A stretch of 37,618 bases of DNA. It comes from JANQPC01 sp039208375. Lineage in GTDB: Bacteria; Pseudomonadota; Alphaproteobacteria; Rhodobacterales; Rhodobacteraceae. The stretch lies in contig JBCCRC010000032.1 of NCBI GenBank assembly GCA_039208375.1, positions 1 to 37,618 of the forward strand. The letters run 5' to 3'. The notes under the pieces are model-generated. The model saw only the letters and a list, made by a program, of their open reading frames with translations, ran no database searches and was not told the DNA's origin. Below are positions 31,870 to 37,618 of this stretch, piece after piece. Each line of letters begins with the position of its first letter. Position 1 is the stretch's first letter. The position numbers and the translations under genes were made by a program.

Positions 31870-32406
31870 GTGAGCCAACCGTATGTGATCGACAAGATGA
31901 TCTCCGCGAAGGCGATTGACGCGCGGATCGAGGAGCTCGCGCGCGAGATCCGCGCCACCTTTGGCACCGAAGAGAAACTCGTAGTGGTGGGCCTTTTGCG
32001 CGGCTCTTTCGTTTTCATCGCCGATCTCGTGCGCGAGCTTCAGGATATCAACGTGGAAGTCGATTTTATCGAAGCCTCCTCCTACGGCGACAGGATGGAA
32101 AGCTCGCGCGAGGTGCGCATCCTCAGCGATCTGCGTGGCGAAATCTCCGGGCGCAATGTGCTGCTCGTCGAAGATATCGTCGATACCGGGCACACGCTGT
32201 TCCAAGTGGTAAAGTACCTCAAAGGCCGCAGCCCCAAGCGGCTGGAAACCATCGCGCTTCTCGACAAACCATCGCGCCGGGAAGTGGAGATCAAGGCCAC
32301 ATGGACAGGCTTTGAGATACCCGATGAGTTCGTGGTGGGCTACGGGATTGATTACGCCCAACGCAACCGAAACCTGCCCTTCATCGGCAAGGTCCGGTTT
32401 ACGTGA
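31870..32406 (+). CDS. hpt: Hypoxanthine phosphoribosyltransferase
   Basis: A 178-residue type I PRTase that salvages hypoxanthine (and often guanine) to the mononucleotide with PRPP. The PRPP-binding loop is VLLVEDIVDTGHTL (97-110), with VVGLLRGSFVF (39-49) before it and the flexible-loop ASSYGDRMESS (69-79); the C-terminal part has FVVGYGIDYAQRNRNLPFIG. The GTG at 31870 follows AAGGGGG and gives the normal length; upstream sequence in the same frame is antisense to the ratA promoter region. It is followed by a small membrane protein gene. Confidence 0.95.
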   Translation: MSQPYVIDKMISAKAIDARIEELAREIRATFGTEEKLVVVGLLRGSFVFIADLVRELQDINVEVDFIEASSYGDRMESSREVRILSDLRGEISGRNVLLVEDIVDTGHTLFQVVKYLKGRSPKRLETIALLDKPSRREVEIKATWTGFEIPDEFVVGYGIDYAQRNRNLPFIGKVRFT

Positions 32407-32437
32407 GAACGCGCGCACATCGGAGGGCAGCGCCGTG

Positions 32438-32611
32438 ATGGGCGGCTGGTGGCTGCGGATGGCGCTTTGGGCGCGCAACCCGCCCTCTACGCGTCGGGTG
32501 CTGCTGGTTCTCGGCGTGATCGCGGTCTGCGCGGCGCTCTGGGCGATCGAAGCGGTCTGGGGATGGCCCGCAGCGCTGACGCCCGAGCGGGTGCCGCCGG
32601 GGCGTATGTGA
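32438..32611 (+). CDS. Small membrane protein, 57 residues
   Basis: MGGWWLRMALWARNPPSTRR is followed by one hydrophobic helix (about residues 21-39) and a short WGWPAALTPERVPPGRM end. GGAGGG lies upstream; a GTG one codon earlier (32435) has the better spacing of seven bases. The basic cluster before the helix suggests an N-in orientation. I believe similar small proteins with an RRVxxVLGVxAVC core and a WP.ALTPER end exist in Roseobacter genomes, but no function is known. It starts 31 bases after hpt and may share its transcript. Confidence 0.6.
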   Translation: MGGWWLRMALWARNPPSTRRVLLVLGVIAVCAALWAIEAVWGWPAALTPERVPPGRM

Positions 32612-32671
32612 AGGGCGTCGCAAGGCGCGGCGGCGCCCGGCCTTGATGGGCGCCTCGCATCGGCGCGTGGG

Positions 32672-33595
32672 TTACCCCGCAAGCGCCTCCCGCGGCCCGG
32701 GCAGTTCCAGCACCTCGGCGAATTGCGCAAAAAAGCGGGGCCAAAGCGGGGGCGGGAGCAGCTCTGCGCAGATATCAAGCACCTCAGCGCCGAGGGGAGA
32801 TCCCCACAGATCGCCCAGGGACCGATACCGGACGAAACGGGCGCCCCCCTCCGCGCTTGCCTCATACGCCCCGAGGCTGACGCAGTGCGCAGGGCTCAGC
32901 GCGCGCATCCGCCGCCCGGCGCGCATCGCAGCAATGGGAAGGGCGATCTGCGTGATGCTGGCCTGCGGAGCGGCCTTATCCGCGAGGGCCTCGGCTTGAA
33001 GCACCCGGGCAGTATCGAGCCAAAGTTCCGGCAGCCCCGCTGCGCCGCTTGCGCCGTCATGCCAGCCCACAAGCCCGGTGTCGAAGCCCGGGAACCCGCC
33101 GCCCGGATCTTCAGCCACACGATCTTCCGGCGGCACCAGTCCGAAGCGTTCGTAGCCCTCCGCCCAGCGCCGCGCGCCGCCCGGTGGCGGGCCGTGCCCG
33201 AAGCGGCAGGCGCTCACGTCGCCCGGCCCGGCAAGCTCCTCGAAGCTCACCGGCGCAAGCGCCACAATATCTGTGCTGACGAGAAAATGAACAGCGGCCG
33301 CGCGCGGCATGCAGGCTGCAAGTATGTTGCTCGGGGGCCGGGGCGCCGCCTCTGCCCCGGGTAGGATCACACTCGGATCGATCTCGGCCAGCCCTACGTC
33401 CAAATGGCGTAAGCTCCTCCGGGTGATCCGCCGCATCTCCGGCGCATGATCCGGCGTGACATAGGCAGTGAGCGAAAGATCGCGGCCGTTTCGCGCGCGC
33501 AGCGTTGTGGCCAGCAGCACCGATTGCGCTTCACTTTGGATGCTATCGACCGTGAAGAATACGGCTACTGCGGGCGGTTCGCGCAGAAAAGCCAT
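32672..33595 (-). CDS. Protein of unknown function, glycosyltransferase-like features
   Basis: A 307-residue protein starting MAFLREPPAVAVFFTVDSIQ. It is not confidently recognised. The first 120 residues have the strand-helix order of nucleotide-diphospho-sugar transferases: VFFTVDS, LLATTLRAR, LSLTAYVTP, then HFLVSTDIVAL, where a DxD-like metal site is usual, and later FDTGLVGWHD. This resembles GT8-type or uncharacterised glycosyltransferase-like proteins, but the DxD motif itself is not clear. The ATG at 33595 is preferred because the frame further upstream is Arg/Pro-rich and overlaps the HNH gene. It follows the HNH gene by 68 bases on the same strand. Confidence 0.7.
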   Translation of the reverse strand: MAFLREPPAVAVFFTVDSIQSEAQSVLLATTLRARNGRDLSLTAYVTPDHAPEMRRITRRSLRHLDVGLAEIDPSVILPGAEAAPRPPSNILAACMPRAAAVHFLVSTDIVALAPVSFEELAGPGDVSACRFGHGPPPGGARRWAEGYERFGLVPPEDRVAEDPGGGFPGFDTGLVGWHDGASGAAGLPELWLDTARVLQAEALADKAAPQASITQIALPIAAMRAGRRMRALSPAHCVSLGAYEASAEGGARFVRYRSLGDLWGSPLGAEVLDICAELLPPPLWPRFFAQFAEVLELPGPREALAG

Positions 33596-33663
33596 GCCGC
33601 TTTGCCCCCTATGCTTCGGATCGACCAGCGAGCGCCCGCAATGGCCGAGAAGGTCGAACCGCC

Positions 33664-34248
33664 TTACGCCTGCAACTCCGCATCCCAGTACAGGAAATCG
33701 AGCCAGGTTTCGTGCAGGTGATTGGGCGGGAACTTGCGGCCCTGGTTGCGCAGCTCTTCGGCGCCGGGCTGCCGCGGTGCGCGGCGAAGCGACAGGCCGG
33801 CTTGACCAAGGCTTTTCGAGCCCTTTCGCAGGTTGCACTTGGCGCACGCCGCTACAACGTTTTCCCAGCTCGTGACACCGCCACGGGCCCGGGGGACGAC
33901 GTGATCAAAGGTGAGATCCCCTTTGGCGCCGCAATACTGGCAGGAAAACTCATCGCGCAAAAACAGGTTGAAGCGGGTGAAGGCCACGCGCTTTTGCGGC
34001 TTCACATAGTCTTTAAGAACCACAACCGACGGGATGCGGATCTCGGTAGACGGGCTGCGCACCACTTCGTCGTATTCGGCGAGGATCGTCACGCGGTCGA
34101 GCCACGCGGCCTTAACAGCCTCTTGCCACGGCCAGAGCGACAGAGGGTAGTACGAAAGCGGGCGATAATCCGCGTTCAACACCAGCGCCGGATTGTGGCG
34201 CAGGTTGTTGGGCTCGCGCACAAAACTTGTCCTGAACTCGCCATCCAT
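33664..34248 (-). CDS. HNH endonuclease family protein
   Basis: A 194-residue HNH protein. The N-terminal part has ALVLNADYRPLSYYPLSLWP (cut to 20), the usual opening of this bacterial HNH group. The zinc site is formed by Cys103/Cys106 (CQYCG) and Cys135/Cys138 (CAKC), and the active-site part is LTFDHVVPRARGG with His116, then WENVVAAC with Asn130. A C-terminal helix with HETWLDFLYWDAEL closes the fold. These stand-alone HNH proteins are widely conserved as core genes in alphaproteobacteria; the substrate and role are unknown, and nothing suggests mobility here. A clear sigma70-type promoter with a palindromic spacer lies upstream. Confidence 0.92.
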   Translation of the reverse strand: MDGEFRTSFVREPNNLRHNPALVLNADYRPLSYYPLSLWPWQEAVKAAWLDRVTILAEYDEVVRSPSTEIRIPSVVVLKDYVKPQKRVAFTRFNLFLRDEFSCQYCGAKGDLTFDHVVPRARGGVTSWENVVAACAKCNLRKGSKSLGQAGLSLRRAPRQPGAEELRNQGRKFPPNHLHETWLDFLYWDAELQA

Positions 34249-34329
34249 TGTGATCGTGACTCCGTTCCCGCTCTGGTTGCCTCGGATCGCGGCACCGGAG
34301 CGGGGAACCCGCCCCTCGCCATGACGTGG

Positions 34330-34357
34330 ACTATATCTCGCGGTTACCCGCGTTCAA
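34330..34357 (-). promoter_or_regulatory. Sigma70-type promoter of the HNH gene with palindromic spacer
   Basis: On the minus strand TTGAAC (34357-34352), a 16-base spacer and TATAGT (34335-34330). The spacer contains CGCGG-GTAA-CCGCG-type symmetry (CGCGG/CCGCG around four bases), which could be an operator placed between -35 and -10. The leader to the ATG is about 75 bases. Confidence 0.65.
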
Positions 34358-34420
34358 CCCCCACAACATGTGTGAGTGTCGCAGGTTCGCTACAGCGGTT
34401 TCGTTACGGGGATGTGACAG

Positions 34421-34429
34421 TTATCCACA
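34421..34429 (+). promoter_or_regulatory. Exact DnaA-box sequence
   Basis: TTATCCACA matches the consensus DnaA box without mismatch. It lies 64 bases upstream of the -35 of the HNH gene promoter. No second box was noticed next to it and there is no origin-like AT-rich region, so it is a possible isolated regulatory site, not an origin. Confidence 0.5.
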
Positions 34430-34456
34430 GGCGCGCAGAAGAAGGGCGCGGTCTGA

Positions 34457-35122
34457 CTAGCTGATCCCGAACTGCGCGCGCATGAATGCCAGGGCAACGG
34501 ACAGCCCGTCCGGGGCGATGCCATGGCCTGTGCCCGGCATCGTGTGGGCGTAGACGGAAAAGCCTTCCTTCAGCAGCGCCTGCGCCGCCGCGTCGCGCGC
34601 TGCAAACGGCACGACCTCGTCTGCATCTCCGTGAACGAGCAGGATCGGCAACGTAACCACCTTTTCGGCCGACAGCACTTCTGGCACCAGGAGCATCCCC
34701 GAAAAGCCCACGACCCCCGCAAGCGCGACCGCCCGGCGCGGCGCGAGGTGAAGGCTCAGCATCGTGCCTTGGGAAAATCCGAAGAGCAGAAACTTTTCGG
34801 GCCCAAGCCCGGTTTCCGCAATCAGGCCGTCGAGCATCGCATTCACGGCGTCCACTGAGGCCAGCATTGCGGTGCGGGCCTGTTCCATCGTCGAGCCGTC
34901 CATATGGGGGATCGGCGCCCATTGATAACCCATGGGGTTCAGCGGCGATCGCGTCGGCGCGTCGGGCGCCAGGAAAAGCGTGTCGGGCATGTGAGGCGCA
35001 AGCGGATCAGCCAGCCCAAGCAAATCCTGCCCATCGGCGCCGTAGCCGTGCAGAAACACCACAACTGACGCCGCCGTGCCGGACATCGGAGCACGGCGGT
35101 GCACGGTAAGTTCTGACGTCAT
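34457..35122 (-). CDS. Alpha/beta hydrolase, phospholipase/carboxylesterase family
   Basis: A 221-residue esterase of the acyl-protein-thioesterase/carboxylesterase family. The oxyanion motif is FLHGYGADGQDLL (23-35), the nucleophile Ser117 is in GFSQGT, the acid is probably Asp168 in HGDADEVVP, and His200 lies in PGTGHGI. It acts on short-chain esters or lysophospholipids; the exact substrate is unknown. The ATG at 35122 overlaps the alkA stop as ATGA and has GGGAAGG upstream; the frame further upstream is the shadow of alkA. It is the last gene of the coupled run cobK-alkA-esterase. Confidence 0.9.
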   Translation of the reverse strand: MTSELTVHRRAPMSGTAASVVVFLHGYGADGQDLLGLADPLAPHMPDTLFLAPDAPTRSPLNPMGYQWAPIPHMDGSTMEQARTAMLASVDAVNAMLDGLIAETGLGPEKFLLFGFSQGTMLSLHLAPRRAVALAGVVGFSGMLLVPEVLSAEKVVTLPILLVHGDADEVVPFAARDAAAQALLKEGFSVYAHTMPGTGHGIAPDGLSVALAFMRAQFGIS

Positions 35123-35751
35123 CTGATGCCTTCCCGTTCCTTCGCCACCCGGTAGTAGGCCCAGAGCAAACGCGCCGCAACACCACGCCAAGGCGCCCAG
35201 GCTGCGGATTGCTCACGCAGGGCCTTTTCGCTCGGCCGCGCTTCAAGCTCGAAAAGCATCCGCGCCGCCTCTTGCAACGCCAGATCCCCCGGCGCGAACA
35301 CATCGGCGCGGGCGAGGGAAAACATCGCGTAGATCTCAGCGGTCCAGCGCCCGATGCCGGGCACCGCGATAAGGGTGTCGATCACCTCATCCGTCGGCGT
35401 CTCGCGCAGCGCGGGGTAGCGGATGTTGGCGGCGGCCAGTTCGCGCGCGTAGCGGATCTTCTGCCGCGACAGCCCACAGGCGCGCAAATCGGCATCACTG
35501 GCCCAGGCGATTTTTCGCGGGCCGGTGAGACCGGCAGCCTTCAGGCGGCCCCAGATTGCATCTGCGGCAGCCACCGAAACCTGCTGGCTGACGATCGCGT
35601 CGAGAAGCGCGGCAAACCCGTCCTTGCGGAGGCGCAGCGGCAACGGGCCCGTCAGCGCGTAGGCGGCTGCAAATCGCGGTTCGACCCGCGAGAGATGGTC
35701 TGCCCCCTCGGCCACGCAATCGGGGCCCTCTATGATGCGCCCCACGCTCAC
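35119..35751 (-). CDS. alkA: DNA-3-methyladenine glycosylase (AlkA-like HhH-GPD)
   Basis: A 210-residue base-excision glycosylase. It has the helix with LLDAIVSQQVSVAAADAIW (49-67), the helix-hairpin-helix VPGIGRWTAEI (130-140) and the catalytic Asp156 in FAPGDLALQ. No iron-sulphur Cys set, so it is the AlkA type, not MutY/Nth. It removes alkylated bases such as 3-methyladenine. The protein is shorter than E. coli AlkA, lacking the N-terminal TBP-like domain, as is common. The GTG start (35751-35749) overlaps the cobK stop (GTGA), and its own stop overlaps the esterase ATG, so all three are translationally coupled. Confidence 0.92.
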   Translation of the reverse strand: MSVGRIIEGPDCVAEGADHLSRVEPRFAAAYALTGPLPLRLRKDGFAALLDAIVSQQVSVAAADAIWGRLKAAGLTGPRKIAWASDADLRACGLSRQKIRYARELAAANIRYPALRETPTDEVIDTLIAVPGIGRWTAEIYAMFSLARADVFAPGDLALQEAARMLFELEARPSEKALREQSAAWAPWRGVAARLLWAYYRVAKEREGIR

Positions 35752-36482
35752 AGCCGCCGCCTGACCCAGGCCAGCGCCGCGGCCACGGTTTGGATCCTAT
35801 GCGCTTCGGGCTGCGGCGGGCGGCGGATCATGGCAACGGGCAGGCCAAGCCGCCGCGCCGCCTCGAGCACACTTTGGGTGGCCATCCCGCCGGTATTCCG
35901 GGCAACCACCCAATCGGTGCCTAGGGAAAAAAGCAGCGCCTCTTCCGATCCCAGCGTCGCATGCTCGGGGCGCAGAATGAAGTTTCCAGCCTCGAAGGGA
36001 AACGCATGCGTCGGCTCTTCGGTGATGCGCACATGCACCGTGGCGCTTGGCAGAGGGCCGAACCGTTCGATCGCGCGTTGGCCGGTGGCAAGGTAGATGC
36101 GCGACGGAGTTGGGATATGCCCGGCCGTCTCTTCTTCGTTGTTGAGAAAGTACCACGTATCATCGGGCCCGGGCTTGGCCTGCGGCCGCAGGAACTGAAT
36201 GTACCCCACGCCCAGATCGCGGCACACCGTTGCAGAGCGAAGGCTGATCCGGTTGGCGAAGGGGTGGGTTGCGTCCAGCACGGCCTCAATACCTTCGCGG
36301 CTGATCCATTCAGCGAAGGCCGCTGTGCTGCCCCAGCCGCCGATGCGTGTTGGAATGCCCAGAAGCGCCGGCCGGCGGGTGGCGCGCGCCAGCGAAGCGG
36401 TGGCGATGACCCGCTCCTCCCGTGCCAGCGCTCGGGCAATCTGAACAGCCTCCGGCGTTCCAGCCAGGAGCAGCATGCGCAT
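35748..36482 (-). CDS. cobK: Precorrin-6A/cobalt-precorrin-6A reductase
   Basis: A 244-residue enzyme of cobalamin synthesis that reduces precorrin-6A with NADPH. Typical motifs are LLLAGTPEAVQIARAL at the start, RIGGWGSTAAFAEWI, VLDATHPFANRIS, and the C-terminal VVARNTGGMATQSVLEAARR (cut) with MIRRPPQP. The ATG at 36482 has AGGGAG six bases upstream; a second ATG follows at 36476. No other cob gene lies next to it in the window: it is linked instead with alkA and an esterase. Upstream I looked for a cobalamin riboswitch and did not find the B12 box. It is divergent from the MFS gene with 215 bases between. Confidence 0.93.
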   Translation of the reverse strand: MRMLLLAGTPEAVQIARALAREERVIATASLARATRRPALLGIPTRIGGWGSTAAFAEWISREGIEAVLDATHPFANRISLRSATVCRDLGVGYIQFLRPQAKPGPDDTWYFLNNEEETAGHIPTPSRIYLATGQRAIERFGPLPSATVHVRITEEPTHAFPFEAGNFILRPEHATLGSEEALLFSLGTDWVVARNTGGMATQSVLEAARRLGLPVAMIRRPPQPEAHRIQTVAAALAWVRRRL

Positions 36483-36697
36483 CAAAAACTCCCTGCACGG
36501 CTTGGCGTGCACCTTCCGGGCCTGTGCCCCGACCTCCTCCGGGGTGCGGGGCCCGGCCTTCGTATTCCACCGCATACAAACCGGTTACGCACACGTAGCC
36601 TGACAGCGGTTCACGCCAAGGTGAAGACGGACGATCCGTCGCACTGCGCGCCCAAAGCCCCTTGCAGGAGGTGGTGCGACGGGCCTAGTGAGGCGGC

Positions 36698-37618
36698 ATG
36701 ACCGATCTGTCACACCAGACCACGCGAGCCGCGCCCGGCGTGATCGTTGATGACCGCCGCGCCTGGCGCAACGTGATGGTTCTGGTGGCAGCACAGGCGA
36801 TCCTCGGCAGCCAGATTACAATGATCTTCGTGATCGGCGGGCTGGCCGGGCAGCAACTGGCGCCGCACCCCTGCCTCGCCACCTTGCCGATATCGATGAT
36901 CGTCTTCGGTTCAATGACAACCGCGCCTTGGCTTTCGAATGTGATGCAAAATCTGGGCCGTCGCACGGGATTTATGATGGGCGCGGGCGGCGGGCTTCTT
37001 GGCTCGATCCTTGCCGTCTATGCGATCATGATCGAAAGCTTCTGGGTGTTTCTGGCCGCGAGCTACCTCACCGGCACGTATATGTCGGCGCAAGGGTTTT
37101 ACCGGTTCGCCGCCGCCGATACCGCCTCCGAGGCGTTTCGTCCCAAAGCAATTTCATACGTGATGGCGGGCGGGCTTCTATCGGCCCTGATCGGCCCGCA
37201 GCTTGTAGCGCTGCTGTCGGGGAACACGCCCGTGGCCACGGTAGATCGATTCCTGCCAGTCTATTACGCCGCGATCGCGATCAATGTGCTGGGCATGGCG
37301 ATCTTTTTCGCGCTCGATATCCCAAAACCGCCGCCACAGACGGTGGACGCGCCGCGGGGCCGCACGCGGGGGGAACTGCTGCGCGATCCGGTGATCGCAG
37401 TGGCAGTGATTTGCGCGATGGTCTCTTACGCGCTGATGAACCTTGTGATGACGTCGACGCCGCTGGCGGTGGTGGGCTGCGGCTTTGCGGTGGCCGATGC
37501 CTCGAACGTGGTGTCGCTACACGTGCTGGCGATGTTCGCACCGTCGTTTTTCACCGGCCATCTGATCGCCCGCTATGGCGCAGAGAAGATCGTGGGCGTG
37601 GGGCTTGTGATCCTGGCC
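36698..37618 (+). CDS. MFS transporter, 3' end outside window
   Basis: The first 307 residues of a membrane transporter; the frame is open to the right edge. After a polar start (MTDLSHQTTRAAPG) come hydrophobic helices: VMVLVAAQAILGSQITMIFV, broken into helix 1, then PCLATLPISMIVFGSMTTAP, GRRTGFMMGAGGGLLGSILA, SFWVFLAASYLTGTYMSAQG, AISYVMAGGLLSALIGPQLV and further ones. The loop GRRTGF between helices 2 and 3 corresponds to the MFS signature. A central loop with KPPPQTVDAPRGRTRGELL leads to the second half (PVIAVAVICAMVSYALMNLV), also shown in parts. The substrate is unknown. GAGG lies seven bases before the ATG at 36698. Confidence 0.88.
   Translation, partial: MTDLSHQTTRAAPGVIVDDRRAWRNVMVLVAAQAILGSQITMIFVIGGLAGQQLAPHPCLATLPISMIVFGSMTTAPWLSNVMQNLGRRTGFMMGAGGGLLGSILAVYAIMIESFWVFLAASYLTGTYMSAQGFYRFAAADTASEAFRPKAISYVMAGGLLSALIGPQLVALLSGNTPVATVDRFLPVYYAAIAINVLGMAIFFALDIPKPPPQTVDAPRGRTRGELLRDPVIAVAVICAMVSYALMNLVMTSTPLAVVGCGFAVADASNVVSLHVLAMFAPSFFTGHLIARYGAEKIVGVGLVILA

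Noticed and set aside
33664..34248. Mobile intron or homing endonuclease
   Set aside because: The HNH protein is stand-alone with its own promoter, has no intron or intein surroundings, and belongs to a type that is core in alphaproteobacteria.
34421..34429. Replication origin
   Set aside because: Only one DnaA box was noticed, with no AT-rich unwinding region and no origin-associated genes (dnaA, dnaN, parA, gidA) nearby.
36483..36697. Cobalamin riboswitch upstream of cobK
   Set aside because: The stretch is GC-rich with some loosely similar pieces, but the B12 box and the conserved GCAACTG-like core are missing.

Overview
The window reads as a GC-rich chromosomal segment of an alphaproteobacterium of the family Rhodobacteraceae (Roseobacter/Rhodobacter group). 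The best evidence is the minus-strand series dusB(nifR3)-ntrB-ntrC-ntrY-ntrX-trkA-trkH-hfq-hflX, the ispDF fusion, a DUF1523 protein, an aldehyde dehydrogenase tail like the bacterial ALDH16 enzymes, and an NtrC that lacks the sigma54-contacting GAFTGA loop, as Rhodobacter NtrC does. No transposase, integrase, phage gene, CRISPR array, rRNA or tRNA was recognised. Both ends cut through genes.

Region 1 (1-8822) is mixed metabolism: the end of an ALDH16-like protein, the pair DUF1523-pepT, a small membrane protein, an SDR followed closely by a P1-family peptidase, an exported protein of unknown function, a PaiB-like flavin-binding protein, an alpha/beta hydrolase and a gabD-type dehydrogenase.

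Region 2 (8865-16713) has a HerA-like ATPase of the DUF853 family, then a 607-bp gap with two predicted short transcription units that end in strong intrinsic terminators. After it come a secreted tannase/feruloyl-esterase family hydrolase, a beta-hydroxyacid dehydrogenase, a penicillin-acylase-family Ntn hydrolase and a small lipoprotein with an unusual upstream region (tandem AT-rich repeats plus a bulged hairpin).

Region 3 (16714-17110) is a hairpin-rich gap. It could hold an unnamed structured RNA, or on the minus strand a 48-residue open frame.

Region 4 (17111-28969, all minus strand) is the nitrogen/redox regulatory and potassium block. The tRNA dihydrouridine synthase DusB overlaps ntrB by ATGA, ntrC follows at once, then the ntrYX pair, the Trk potassium system and hfq-hflX. 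The tight spacing suggests long polycistronic transcripts. hfq also has its own possible heat-shock-type promoter and a palindrome upstream.

Region 5 (29134-32611) has the plus-strand run ispDF-pgpA-cinA (isoprenoid precursor, phospholipid and NAD-cycle maintenance), a convergent ratA/coq10-like gene, hpt, and a membrane microprotein of 57 residues.

Region 6 (32672-37618) has an unrecognised 307-residue protein behind an HNH nuclease gene, the ATGA/GTGA-coupled run cobK-alkA-carboxylesterase, and a divergent MFS transporter that leaves the window. The HNH gene has a clear sigma70-type promoter with a palindrome in its spacer, and an exact DnaA-box sequence lies nearby.

Overall this is mostly a conserved core region. 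The observations most worth checking are the two candidate sRNAs, the structured gap at 16.7-17.1 kb, the lipoprotein leader, the loop deletions in NtrC and NtrX, and the degenerate ALDH domain.
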